Of a stretch of 64,000 bases of DNA, positions 10,841 to 22,276 are shown piece after piece. The notes beneath the pieces were generated by a model, which saw only the letters and a program-made list of their open reading frames with translations, was not told the DNA's origin and did not search any database. Both the position numbers and the translations under genes were made by a program. Where the stretch lies: contig CAXIPT010000002.1 of assembly GCA_964030475.1 (NCBI GenBank), forward strand, positions 1,908,338 to 1,972,337, in the 5' to 3' direction. The DNA is from Tethya wilhelma (lineage: Eukaryota; Porifera; Demospongiae; Tethyida; Tethyidae). Numbering within the stretch: the stretch's first letter is position 1; each line of letters opens with the position of its first letter.

Positions 10841-12837
10841 TTAACATGTACAATTACAACAATAAAACTCATCATTTTCACCTGGAATGTTTGTTTGCCC
10901 AGAGCAGTCAAAGCACACCCATATGTTGCACCGGTCGCAGCAAATCCATTCCTCACCAGAATCGTCATCTTTGAAGTTAAGTCCACAAGATGGACAAGTA
11001 ACATCATCCTCATCGTGATCACTGGAAGTAGAAGGCTCATCATTTAAATACAAACCGCTCAATTCTTCAGTGACCCTCTCTCCTCTTTTCTTCACTCTTG
11101 TTTTCTTCACTTGCTTCTTCTTCTTCTTCTTTTATCTTTCTCTTTTCTTCTTCTCTTTTATTATCTCACTCTCTACTTTCTTCCTCTCTCTTTCTTTTTT
11201 CTTCTCCTCTCTCTCTGCTTTTCTCATTTCTTTCTCTTCTTCAGCTTTCTTCTTTTCCTCTTCAGCTTTCTTCGTCTCTTCCAGTACTTCATCATCTGTT
11301 ATACAAATAGCAGTACTATTTGCTGCCTTCCTTCCTTTTCTTTTCTGAATTGCATTTTTTGCCTTTGGTAACACCAAGATATCCTTGAGGCTGGAATGAG
11401 TACTAGTGTGGCTTACAACTGAGGATGGAGGGTTCCCCTTTTCAGGGTGATATATTCTAATCCAGGCCAAGTACTCCTCATCATGAAGGTCATAACCTTC
11501 TTCAAACCTCTTCTTGAATAGCTTCTTCTGTTCATCAGTGAATATGGAGCCAGTAGATTTAGGTGATGGAGGAGTGGCTTTAGAAGACAACAGATGGTCA
11601 CTTGATGTAGGAGATGAATCTTGACAGTCACTTGATGGAGGAGTGTTTATGGAATCATTTGGAGGCCTAACAGCTTTAGAGGGTGCAAGTTGACGGTCCG
11701 AAACTTCACCTGGATTCAGTGGGTATATCCCACATTTACGAAATCCACTAAGTATATTCTTGGCTGTGAACGACTCATGCCATGCTTCATGTACAAGTGA
11801 GGCAATCGCATTGGTAGGCCAGGTCTGTCTTTTAGGTATTTTTGACAGGCTTTAGAAAAGTTCGATTTAAAAGAAGCAAAAATCCCTACATCTAAAGGCT
11901 GCAAAATATGCTAAGTATGGGATGGTAGACACAGCAGATACACATTATTTTCGTGAGCCAGCTCAATGAATTCAATAGAAATATGTGACGAATGTCCATC
12001 CTGAATCAACAATACAGGTCGGGTTGGAGGTATGTTATGGAGAAAGAACTTAAACCATTCAATGAAAAGTTCAGAATTAATCCAACCTGTGTCACTATGT
12101 ACAAAAAGTGTATTTGGTACACAACCATTTCTAGCAATATCAGGTACTCTTGTCTTTCGTGGATATACCATCATTGGTGGACAGACCACTCCTGAAGCAG
12201 ACACACAAGATAGTATGGTATGGTTTTTTCCCTTTTCGGCTGATGCAATAGAATAGACATGTTTGCGTCCCATCTGAGCCAAGACTTTTCCTGGCTTAGC
12301 CACTATTGATACACCTGTTTCATCAGCATTGTACACCAACATTGGTTTGGTAATAAGATTTAACCTGCCATAAATGCTACCAAGTTTTGCAAAAAAATCA
12401 GAAACTACATATTCATTTGCTGAAACAGCCCTAGCAAAAGAAAGTGATTGTGGAGTTCGAAAAGAGAGCTGAGGATGACGAGTTTTAAAACCATCGAACC
12501 ATCCCCTTCCTGCCTTGCCATCTGTAAATGGGTGCTTACGGCCAAGTTTTTCGGCTATACTGTATGCTAATCGTTGTACATCATCTTTCGACAAACCATA
12601 GCCCATATCTGCTATATTGATAATGTACTTACATAGAAAATCTTCTTCTTCGTCTGAAAGAATTGTTGGCGGGCCAGGCTTACTTCCCATGGCTACGCTA
12701 CCGTTGACTCTTCTCCGCAGGGTTTCCACAGGGACGTTATGCATTCTTGATGCTTCTCTTATTCCTTTCCCACTTTGGACCGCTTCATAAGCAGCTTCCA
12801 TGCTTTCATCTGTCCAGAGTTTACGTTTAGCTGCCAT
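10841..12837 (-). pseudogene. Pogo-type transposase with PHD-like C-terminal finger
   Basis: Cut-and-paste transposase of the Tc1/mariner superfamily. The first 308 codons (12837-11911) hold a Psq-type helix-turn-helix (residues ~6-46), a CENP-B-type DNA-binding domain (~60-130, ending GWFDGFKTRHPQLSFRTPQ) and the DDE_1 core with YNADETG (D172) and LIQDGHSSH (D280). An in-frame TAG at 11911-11913 interrupts just before LQPLDVGIF (third Asp, DD35D spacing). A frameshift near 11.82 kb moves the rest (FRKCGIYPLNP..., then a Lys/Glu-rich helix to ~11132) to another frame. A further shift leads to a C-terminal finger at 10841-11040 with CPSC, CDRC, WVCFDC and CCNC pairs. The three breaks make it inactive. 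Terminal inverted repeats were not located. Confidence 0.88.
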
Positions 12838-13044
12838 TTTTCTGAAGCAGATTCAAACTACAGGACATGTGGTCTCTCACGTGACCTAAAACGGGACTCA
12901 CGCTCTGCAATTCTAGCTAGTTAGGCTACAGTCTACTAAAGTTGCGCAAAATTTTTTCTGCAAGACTGCCTACTTTAGCGATGGTTTTAGGCCATGTTTT
13001 TGGGCTCATTAGAAAGAGAAAGAGCTAAATAGTAGCTTAAGAAG

Positions 13045-13541
13045 CAAGGGGTAGTCACTCCCACTCCGCGTATGGTTCCCTTTGCGACCGGGATCAAGAT
13101 GGAATCAAGAAATCAAAGCAGATTTTCAAGAATCAAGCGATCAAGCTTACTTTGTGGTCGAAACTCGATCAAGATCAAGAATGCCGCGACTATTATGGCG
13201 TAATAGCTAGACTAAGCAATTTCATTTTTTTTCCGTCTAAATAGAAATGTATATACAGTTAGCTAGTCTGGATTGGTGCAGATGACACTTTTACTCCAGT
13301 GTACACTTAGTACCAGCATTGAATTCATTTCTTTCTCAAACTGTAGTTAGTTACGCGCGTTTTCCACTTGCAACCGCCTGAGGGTCAAAGTTCATTGATC
13401 AAGCGCTATGTTTGACTTCAATCAAAGGATCAAGGACAATTTTTAGTGTAGATCAAGCGATTAAGGCGACTTTAGTGGATCAAGACTCTTGATCCCGGTC
13501 GCAAATGAAACCATACACGGAGTGGGAGTGACTACCCCCTG
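13045..13541. mobile_element. 497-bp MITE with ~50-bp terminal inverted repeats
   Basis: Starts CAAGGGGTAGTCACTCCC and ends with the inverse (GGGAGTGACTACCCCCTG). The arms extend through GTATGGTT...TTTGCGACCGGGATCAAGA with few mismatches. AGAAG flanks both ends (13040-13044 and 13542-13546), a target-site duplication. The interior is rich in ATCAAG words and has no coding sequence. The surrounding repeat has an unoccupied relative at 34283-34420. Confidence 0.85.
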
Positions 13542-15100
13542 AGAAGCCATTTAGTGCTAGGCGCTCAGTTTTTGCAGAGTTATTCGCGTGAATATTTGTA
13601 TTGCGCTAATGGGCCATCCGTGCCATTCCTGTGTACCCAGTACTACTGTACTGGGAATATTTTTATAGTATATATACTGCAGGCTGAGCTGTGGCATCAC
13701 AAAATTTAGTTATCTTCAGTGCTAAGCTAGTTGCTTATTCAATAGTAGCAAGACATTTATTGAAGAAAGGTAGCAGAGTTCAGCACTGCTCAGGAAAGCT
13801 GTGGATTCCAAATAATGCACACCTATCTGTATGGAAAGGGTTGTCAACCTGAACTCCAAGGTAATGAATGAGCTTAGAAATCAATGGCACCCATACGGAG
13901 AGAGTGCCTTATGTCTTGTATCTAGTGACTGGATGAGAGACATAAAAACCGATACCAAAAGTAGGTGAAGACAATTTAAAGAAACTAAGTTTATTCGTTC
14001 AACAAACAGCTTCTAAAGTGAATGGTCTTCGAAAGATACCGAGCCGACATAGAATAGGAAGAAGAATAATATAACAACCTGTAGTAACTTGATCTATAAG
14101 CCAGGATACAAGTTATAGTTAACTATTTTGTCCCATTAACACATTAAGCTAATTGTACATGTATACACAAAAACTAGTGTACATAAACTTGTTACAAGTT
14201 CAGTACTAACTGCATTCCTTATTGTAGTCAAGGATATTGGAGGGATTACAGTGGAGCTGTCCAATGGAAATCTTTCCCTCCAGTATTCATGGATATTGGA
14301 GAGAAAAATGCCCCTGCTAGTATAAAAAAATCAATGCTACCATAGCAATACTGTATAGTGAAATAATAGCAAGAATGTTTTCTAACTCAAAGCGTGCTTG
14401 GGAGGTGAAAGAAAACAATGAACCTCCTGAGAAGAAGGGATTACAGGTGGTTCATGAAATCAGTGGTAACAAAATAGTTGCATGCCCTTAAGTGTGCAGT
14501 ATACTTGATCATCAAACACCAAAATCAACCAGCAAAAATGGAGACAGGTAAATGCAACTGTGCGTCTTCTTCAGCCAGCTCTGTCAGTTGTCATCCTTCA
14601 TTCAGACAAGGGGACACAATACCATGTAGCTATGGAAAAAAGTCAGTATTCGTGGAGAGTAACACCATGAGGGGTACAATTCTGGACATGCTTGCTGCAT
14701 GCTTCACTTTCAACATAGTGTATTTAAAGCCACTCTACCCACTGCTGATTTTCTTGCAGCACATTCTGCTAAAGCTCAGCCAATTCCAAATGGACAGTCT
14801 TGTCTGCAAGGGCCATTTGAGTAAAGCACTAAAACAAAGATGAACTGGCTTATCTATGGTATGTTTGACGTTAAAAATTTTATAACCATATCTTCGCCAT
14901 TTTACTGATACTGATTTTGAAAAAAAAATTCATTTCGTTTAATTAAATACAAACCGTATCCTGAAATCTTAACATTATTGCATGACTCATAAAATGAAGT
15001 TGTCATGTGCCAAAATTCAGAAACTTGCCTTGTTTCACTGCTTTTACAGCATTGCCCATACTTATTTTTATAAAAGTTTTGCAACAACGTACCAAACTTA
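13542..15100. other. No supported gene
   Basis: Holds two short frames (14374-14490, SKRAWEVKENNEPPEKKGLQ; 14478-14843) that look weakly coding but match nothing recognised. It also holds the decayed half-copy of the long-arm MITE at about 14995-15065. Confidence 0.35.
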
Positions 15101-15125
15101 ACATTAACATTGTGTCATGAATCAG

Positions 15126-15455
15126 TTACACTAGAAACCATAACAGGTATACTTGTGAAGCTGTTAGCACAAGACAACTTGGAGGTGTTTTTCCTACTCT
15201 ACAGCTTCTATGTGGTGTCTTGTAGTCATCTTTTACTGCTAGCTTATTCGTCACTGTTCGATGATGTTGAAGTTGATTGTTTCTTATCTCCATTATTTGT
15301 ACTCTTTCTTTTTCATGAAAATACTTTTCAATCAGTTGCCTATCATGACTGTCCAACATGTCCTCCTTATTTTCATCATCACCATCACTGCTTTCACCAA
15401 TGTCAATTACCATTTTATCCACATCATCCTCCATTATACAGTCCATAATGTACAA
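15126..15455 (-). CDS. Possible exon of an unknown acidic protein
   Basis: An open stretch encodes an Asp/Glu/Ser-rich start (MVIDIGESSDGDDENKEDML) followed by a basic, helix-prone part (DSHDRQLIEKYFHEKERVQI). A splice-like border (TTCACAA/GTATACC) lies near 15150, so the last codons before the stop may be intron. No homology recognised; it could be a transposon remnant. Composition is more coding-like than the opposite-strand frames here. Confidence 0.3.
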   Translation of the reverse strand: MYIMDCIMEDDVDKMVIDIGESSDGDDENKEDMLDSHDRQLIEKYFHEKERVQIMEIRNNQLQHHRTVTNKLAVKDDYKTPHRSCRVGKTPPSCLVLTASQVYLLWFLV

Positions 15456-16638
15456 TTTTTTTCAATATTCATTACATGCTTACAAAACTTTCTCCACATA
15501 TCTGTCGTCTGTATATGTAAGGTGTAAGTCACTTTATTTCTTTCATTGTAGTCCTTGTTATGTTTAGCCCTTTACATGTGCCCATGCAAGCTCAATGCAT
15601 ATGCATGGGATTGAGTTGGCAAAGGGTAGATAAAGTACTCTATGTCTATGTTGATGTATGTGCTCNTGTTAGGAAGATCATGCTAGTTGTATATGTACGT
15701 CAGGGGGCCTTACATGTAGGCCGCCTTGAGATCAATAGTATCTCAGTTAGTATGACTACACAATAGTAGTATATACTACCAGATGCCTGAACTACAGTGC
15801 TTGTTGAGTGCGCTGAGGCTTGTGCACCATCGGTGCCTTCATTGATCAGGTTTTAATACTATTGTTTTAGCATGTTTTAAGATAACAATGCCGAGCACAT
15901 TAGCACGAAATATCATAAATTGGATTATAGTTGGGTTGGCATTATTATACTAAAAAGCCTAAAACATTATCTAAAACCATATTGCTAAAGTAGTATAAAC
16001 AAAATATGTCAAACTTCCAACGGGCTATTCCATTAAATAAGCATATGCATACACACACTCTTAATGATATTTTTTCAGGGGGCCATGATAATGATGTCAC
16101 GGGGTGAACATCTGATTAATTGGGTACAATGCGTTAATGTAATTCTATTAATTGCTTTGAGGGGGTCTTGTTACAGTCATGTTAATTGGTAGAAGGGGGT
16201 TTAAGCTGACAATTATGGCTGCTGTGAGGCCTGGACTTGTAACAGTCATTGTTAATTAGTAGAAAGGGGTTTAAGCTATTACAAATTACTGTGAGGGGGT
16301 TTTGTAACAGCCTGTTCCTTTTTTTTTTACTTATAAAGAATGCACTGACAGCAAGCAGTAGCTTAAAATCCCTCTCTACCAATTAATGATACCAGTGCTA
16401 ATCGAACATAGTACATCACACATGTATATATGTAGATCAGTTTGATATGGATAATATTACAAAAATTAATTAATGCTTTGATGTTTTCTCTGGCATCCAA
16501 GTCATGTACCAAGTTGTGTGACTATACTCAGCCACTAATTGCACATAAGTACATGGCTATGGCTCTGTACCCAACATCACACATGTTTAAAATCCATCTG
16601 GTTTGAAAATGCCGGCATAGAAAAGTAGAATAACTTTC

Positions 16639-16737
16639 TTATTGCAATCCAACTGATTTCAAAATTTCAAGCAACATAGGAAAGCCCTCGTTACGTTCTC
16701 CCCATTGTTTTATTGCCTCTTCAGCTTCCTGTACGCC
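16639..16737 (-). CDS. Candidate terminal exon, unknown protein
   Basis: After a GGTATAG acceptor (16738-16744) the strand reads GVQEAEEAIKQW, then GERNEGFPMLLEILKSVGLQ and a TAA stop, 33 codons in phase 0. The pattern (amphipathic helix, W, 'LLEILKSVGL' end) resembles the last helices of a Death-fold domain, but that is only a suggestion. A possible partner exon lies near 16830-16960 (KLTRGKWAEMVGSPWDEEEC). Confidence 0.3.
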   Translation of the reverse strand, partial: GVQEAEEAIKQWGERNEGFPMLLEILKSVGLQ

Positions 16738-17029
16738 CTATACCTAAGATATTTTATACCATAAGAAAAGCATGAATCTCACTATTTAATTTCTACAGCA
16801 TTCTCAATACAAATCGACTCTAGTTTTCAACGGCATTCCTCTTCATCCCATGGAGATCCCACCATCTCTGCCCATTTCCCTCTAGTCAGCTTCATCTGGA
16901 TTTTAATCCCAGTTATCGTAAGATTTTCCGATGAATTTTCAATGCAAGTATACTTATACTTATTAACACATGTACATATGTGTCTTATATGATCACTTCC
17001 ACGCAAAATGTTGCTTTTTATGGCTCTGT

Positions 17030-17245
17030 ACCAAATATAACACCTATCTGCACCTAATGTTACACATGTAACACATGGGTCTAGGGCTTTGTACCTAATA
17101 TCACAACTACACATGTCACACATGGGTCTATGGCTCTATACATACATGTGTCTACCCAACTACACATGTCACACATGGGTCTATACACACATATGTCTAC
17201 CCAACTACACATGTCACACATGGGTCTAGGCTCTGTTACAGTACC
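17030..17245. repeat. Minisatellite (CACACATGGGTCTA units)
   Basis: Four to five diverged units containing ACACATGTCACACATGGGTC and CTACCCAAC. It generates repetitive open frames on both strands that are not genes. Confidence 0.75.
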
Positions 17246-17817
17246 TAATTTCACACATGTATCTACCCCAACCACTTGTACAGATGCCTATAGCTGCCTT
17301 TATTCACATGGCTCTGCAGGTACATAACTAATAAAAGCACCGGTGGTGCAAAGCCTCGGTGCACTCTTGTCACCCGCAACTTAAGCATCACAGACAATGA
17401 ACCAGATGAGAAATGCTGTAATTATCAGCTGTTGTCAGATACTATAATTATAGCAAACCTATGGGCTACCTAAATCATGAAATATCAGTACTTGGTGCTT
17501 AGCTAGCTCAGTAACTGGGTAAACACAGACACAACAATTGTAAGCTCAGAATTTTAGCTTGCAATCAATTGAGTTGCTTTTCCTGTGCAAGCAGCTAAGC
17601 CAAGCACATCACATCCAGAGGCTAAGAGCCGGAGTTCTGTCATCTGAAACACATCCAATCTACTCTGGCTGGCCAGACTCTTTGCACGTGCATGCTTGAA
17701 AGAGTATCCTTCCCAAGAGTTGTTTCAGATTACCGAAATCTGGTAATTGTGGATTATAATATATGTAATGCTCCAATGTCGCTGTTGAAAGATTATGTAA
17801 CCAACTTCTCTCGGTAG

Positions 17818-18250
17818 TTAAGGCCTGGGTCAAAAATGTAGGACTAATTAATATTCAGAACTGTAATAACTTTGCAGCGAAGTGACCAATTGACTTCAAA
17901 TAAGGTTAAAATAAAATGATATTTACACATTAAAATAAGATCATGTGATATTTACATATTTGCATAATTAATGAAACATGAATAATTAATTAGTTGATAT
18001 GTTAAATCTGTTGCTATGGCAAACAAAATTTCTCTAACAATGTTAGGATCAATTATAAAAACTCTGACCAAACACTTCAGTTATTCAAGGTTTTCCATAT
18101 AAAGCACACCTGCTGATATCTCCTGTCACAAACCGTGCTTTTCATAATTTAATACTACAAAGTTTAGAACATTTGGTGAGAATTCGGTTGCCATTGCAAC
18201 TAATTTATCGTACCACCTAATTAATTATTCATAAATTTAGCGATTTTGTC
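17818..18250. mobile_element. TTAA-type MITE
   Basis: Begins TTAAGGCCTGGGTC (17818). It carries the family words ATGAATAATTAATTAG and GTTGCTATGGCAAAC, then their inverse near 18190-18235 (GGTTGCCATTGCAAC, CCTAATTAATTATTCAT). The right terminus is decayed. Confidence 0.5.
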
Positions 18251-18544
18251 AAAAACTTGATAAATATTTATACCAGAAACTTTAAGGTTGAATGTTATAG
18301 TACTATATTGTCAAATTTGGGCCATGGCAGTTGTGCTTGGTATAAGAAATGTTTCCATTTGGTACATTTTTGGTTGATTTTTCGATTGACCTGTGCCATA
18401 ACTACCCAGAGTTGCCCAGGGGGTTATCGCTACATCAAATCTACATTATCAGATTTTGATAATCTGCATGAACAACTCTGAAGTAGCAGACTCTTCCATT
18501 CACTGCGAAGAGTCTGGCAAGCCAAATCCAAATATATTTGGGTT

Positions 18545-18655
18545 TGGGGAAAAGAGAAAAAAGGGGGGGAAAAAAGAAAAGAAAAGGAAAAAAGAGGAAA
18601 AAAAGGAGAAAAGAAAGAGAAAGGGAAAAAAAGAAACGAAAAGAGAGAAAGACTT
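18545..18655 (+). repeat. Purine-only tract
   Basis: About 110 bases almost entirely A/G (AAAGAGAAAAAAGGGGGG ...). It encodes only Lys/Glu low complexity and is not taken as a gene. Confidence 0.75.
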
Positions 18656-18785
18656 TGATTTGAACATGCTTCACACAAGATTCAATTAAAATTTTATTTA
18701 CAATTGTTTTACATAATTAAAGATAGTAAGTTTATGTTAACAGGACTAAAAAACAAACATCAAAAAGTTGTTTTTTCAATTTTTT

Positions 18786-20250
18786 GGCTTGGATAGCTTG
18801 TCGCCATGCGGCTCATGTTTTCTCTTTGTTCAGTTTCATACGCCTCTAAAATAGCCTTGTCATCTGCATAAGGACACCAGACTTTGTTGGAGCGTCCTAG
18901 CATACGAAGGAATTGGCCATCGGGTGTTTTATCACTGGCTGTGTGAAGTTGGTGACAGACTGGACACCAATGCTTCCGATCTATATTGTCCTAAAATTAA
19001 TATCAGAATAAGACACAGCAGTATTTTGTCATGGATACAACACGGGCTTTACCTAGGGTGGATGGACACCCAGCTCTTTCATACGAGCTGCTGCCTTCTG
19101 TTGCCGCTCCTCCATCTCAGGTGATACGATCTTCCTCTTCTTGGGTGCCAGTTTCTTTGCCTTCTACCACACGTGGCTTGTTTACAAGTTCGCTCCTCGG
19201 CATGCTTGTCCGCTCTCACACTTGCTGTCACTATCTCAGGATCAAGTGACATTACTGCTGGGCGAACAATAGGACGAGCTGGCTGTTCCAAAAGTGTAAC
19301 AGGTGATGTTGGCTGCTCAGCCAAAGAACTTTGTAAATCAACCACCATTTCTCGTGCTTCCTCGTTCACAGCACCAGTCTTGCGTGCTTCAGACAGAGGA
19401 GCTCTCTGCTTCTTCAACAGCCAATCCCTAGCCTGAGAGAATGACACTGGCAATAGGGCATGCAGCAGGACTCGCGGACAACTGTCATTGTCTCTTCTCA
19501 GACATACAGTGTTCCTTGTAGGAGGCAAAGAAATTGTTGACCGTGATGCTCACTTTACCAGTTTGGGGCATGGATTGGTACAAATCCTCCCAGACAGACT
19601 GCTTTGTGGTATTAAAGTATGGCAGAACACATGTGGGGACTCCATCCATAGTTGCATGTTTCTCTTTCGTCCAGGAGTGGCATTGGGTAGAGGAGCACTC
19701 TTCCATGATGAAGGGGATTTGCTAGCAGTTGATCCTGGATCCACATCTTCTTCATCATCTGCAACACTGGAGGTAGCTGCTAGTGTAGCATCTTGTGACT
19801 CTGGAGAAAATACTGACATTAGTATTTATTCCATACTAACCAGGTCTCTTTCTTGCTAAAATTTACTCACCAATTAAGTTCTATGGACATCGACTCGAAC
19901 ATTGACAGTGCTTCATCAACCAAGTCGACTGCATCAAGGCCAAGCTCTTGTAGTGCCTATAGCCATACAGGTAAAAAAAATCAATAAAGATAACCAACAA
20001 GGCAAAAATTTACTTACATCAACTGATGTTGATACCATTGTCTTCTCCTCTAGAGGGTCAGGCACCACCTGATCATTTGATTGACATCATCATGGTTTCT
20101 TTGTCAAGATCAATTTGCTGCTCTTCACCAGTCACTAAGAAGTATCCATACTCATAGCCAATTTGAACATTCTTCTTAAAGCCTTTGACCAGTCTGGGAA
20201 GTCAAACACAGCCCATGTGCTATGTAGTACTCGCACACCTTCTCAGGTGT
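18786..20250 (-). pseudogene. Degenerate spliced gene with C-terminal CxxC module
   Basis: Several open blocks lie in one order on the minus strand with splice-like borders. They include GYEYGYFLVTGEEQQIDLDK (near 20.12 kb), exon 19956-19871 (ALQELGLDAVDLVDEALSMF..., GTGAGT donor), an acidic Ser-rich block from 19811, SVWEDLYQSMPQTGKVSITV (19.55 kb), SPEMEERQQKAAARMKELGV (19.10 kb) and a last exon from about 18990. The last exon carries HWCPVCHQLH and KVWCPYADD, a probable zinc-binding C-terminus. The blocks change frame and an in-frame TAG ends the 19.05-kb block, so the gene is broken. The 5' part is cut by a TTAA-type MITE end at 20252. No family recognised; probably transposon-derived. 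Confidence 0.45.
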
Positions 20251-20251
20251 G

Positions 20252-20470
20252 TTAAGGCCTGGGTCCACTACTGTAAATATGCGTATTTAATTTTGAAGAA
20301 AACTACTCAAAATTGTACTTGGAGAACATTAAAAAAGCATCTTGAAAAATTTGTTTTAAATCAGGTCACATATAGTTTTCGCAAAATTAGCAAAATTAAA
20401 AATGATTAATATGCAAATAGGGATAATTATTAATTAGGGTTTTTATACTCAAGTTACCCTAAAGATTACC
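20252..20470. mobile_element. TTAA-type MITE end
   Basis: TTAAGGCCTGGGTCCACTAC starts here and interrupts the degenerate gene to the left. AT-rich interior; right end not found. Confidence 0.45.
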
Positions 20471-20711
20471 AGACTACCGTGTTTCAGATTTAAAAGTTAT
20501 TTACAGCTGAGATAATGCTGATTTTCCATTTAAAGCTCACCTTTTAACCATAATAGGAAAACCACACGACAAGGTGTTACTATAGAACTGTAGGTTAATA
20601 GTGTATGCTGGCTTTATAATTTACAGATTTGTGTTCATTCTTTGAAAAAACAAATTCATTCATTGAAAGGTTCGTATTCATGTACTTTCTGTTTTGATTT
20701 CTTGAGTCATT

Positions 20712-21058
20712 GCTTAGTGTTTCCGCTTCTTCAAGGATGACATGGGCTTATCCCGGAATTCCTCTGAGCTAACTTCTAACGTGTCTTGAATGTCTTGCAT
20801 TTTTTGTAAAGTTTTTCTTAACTGGATCAAGAATTTCATCCACCATCACGTGTCTTGTATGTTTAAAAGTATGTTAAAACTCACTAAAAAGTTGTTCAGC
20901 TTCCACCTGCAAAACTTTGGTTTTATGCAAGACGCAGGATGAACAAATAGCACCTTGTATAGCAGCTTTGTTACCCCGTTTCTCTCAAGTCTCTTTGGAA
21001 TTGCAAATTTGGGATAGTCTATACTCTCCTTCTTAGATGGTCCTGGAGAATCAGACAT
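20712..21058 (-). pseudogene. Small frameshifted coding remnant
   Basis: Starts MSDSPGPSKKESIDYPKFAI. The coding-like sequence continues in another frame as GAICSSCVLHKTKVLQVEAE, and a third block ends EEFRDKPMSSLKKRKH with a stop. At least two frame changes. The order and the Cys pair suggest one former protein of about 110 residues. Not recognised. Confidence 0.35.
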
Positions 21059-21224
21059 TGTACTTAAATTTTCACTGAAGAACTTGAAAAGAGTGCTTTG
21101 GACACTTTGAGCTTCTTTGCACTGGATTCTTCAGTAGTATTAGGACAACTTCCATCTAGAAAATCAATTTGAAAGACTGTAACATAATTTCTCCTTAGCT
21201 GAATTTTTTGGCCTAGGAGAATGG

Positions 21225-22110
21225 CATCACATCACACCTTTAGTTATGAGATTTGTATGGATTCAGTTTGAATTCTGCTGATGAGAAGAATCAAGATGCA
21301 GCTTGTTCATGCAAAATGAATGCATGCAGGTAAGTAATTTAACTGAATATTGGTGATGACAACAGAGCGAAAATGCGAAAACTTCTTCAAGAACATACTG
21401 AGCAGGATGAGAGTTCAAACATTTGACCTACCAGGACAAAGCAGCCATATCTCGGCATAAAGCTAGTCACATCATTCCAGGAAACAATATATTGCTAAAG
21501 ATCAACGAACACTAATTTAGACCAAAGTATATATCTGGCTAATTTTCCTCTCATGAGTGTGTTGGCTAGACTCTCTCTCCTCCTTCAAGTTACTGTAGTG
21601 GCCCATCAGATAGGAGCTCGACTGTCTCTCCTCCCACAAGTAGTGTCCCATCCGATAGGAGCTCAAATGTTTCTCCTCCTACAAGTGATGTTCAGTCGAC
21701 AGACTCGGTTATCTCTCACAAGTGCACATGTGTAGGGACAAGCTGGCTTAACTCTCTCCTCCCACAAGTGACGACAGACTCAATCGTCTTTCTCTCCCCC
21801 ATGAGTGAATACGGTAATCTAATTAAATTGTTTACTGTACAGAAAACTTGTGACTTTGTGCTGTTGTGGAATTTCTGTTTCAGTATTTGATACTTTGTGT
21901 CAAAAAAAATGATTCACATTACTTCAATATTTACCAGCAAGTGCACGTGCTGGTCAGCTAGCTAGGGCGCAAATTCAAAGAAGACAGTTTGACTGATTGT
22001 GCCCGTAATTCAAGCTATAAAACAGCCACTTTAACAGTTAAGTTGTCCAGCAAAATGTTGAAATACACATACAAACAGAGTCTATTACGGGAAAATGACT
22101 GTAATCGTTC
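21225..22110 (+). repeat. ~890-bp direct repeat, copy A
   Basis: CATCACATCACACCTTTAG ... TATTACGGGAAAATGACTGT recurs at 25126-26016 with small indels. It includes a Ser/Pro/Thr-coding tandem region (21560-21790, GPSDRSSTVSPPTSS-like repeats following TTGGCTAG), which may be a decayed exon. Together the two copies bracket the first transposase block. Confidence 0.8.
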
Positions 22111-22276
22111 AAGCTCAGGGCCATTAAGGCCTGGGTCAGTATATGGTAACTAATTAAGGTCAAGTTTTATGCAGAATTGGAATAACTTTCTAATACAATA
22201 TGTTGTCACCATAAAAATGGAAAGGTATTAACTTTTATCCATCCTTAACTTTTTGAAAAATTAATTAGTCATGTCT

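Larger units (their letters stand above)
15799..17375. mobile_element. Possible non-coding element with ~40-bp inverted ends
   Basis: The left end GAGTGCGCTGAGGCTTGTGC...CATCGGTGCCTT is mirrored at 17336-17375 (AAAGCACCGGTGGTGCAAAG...CGGTGCACTC). The interior (about 1.5 kb) contains a short diverged tandem repeat at 16145-16320 (GTAACAG / TTTAAGCT words) and the minisatellite at 17030-17245. No transposase. The pairing could also be two separate copies of one short palindromic repeat. Confidence 0.4.

Noticed and set aside
11070..11371. Ser/Leu/Phe-rich plus-strand proteins
   Set aside because: Reverse of the Lys/Glu-rich part of the pogo transposase on the minus strand.
17030..17245. CRISPR-like array
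   Set aside because: Units are diverged and contiguous without distinct spacers; it is a minisatellite in an animal genome.
18430..18689. Lys/Glu-rich (plus) or Phe/Ser-rich (minus) proteins
   Set aside because: Purine-only tract; low complexity in every frame and no splice context.
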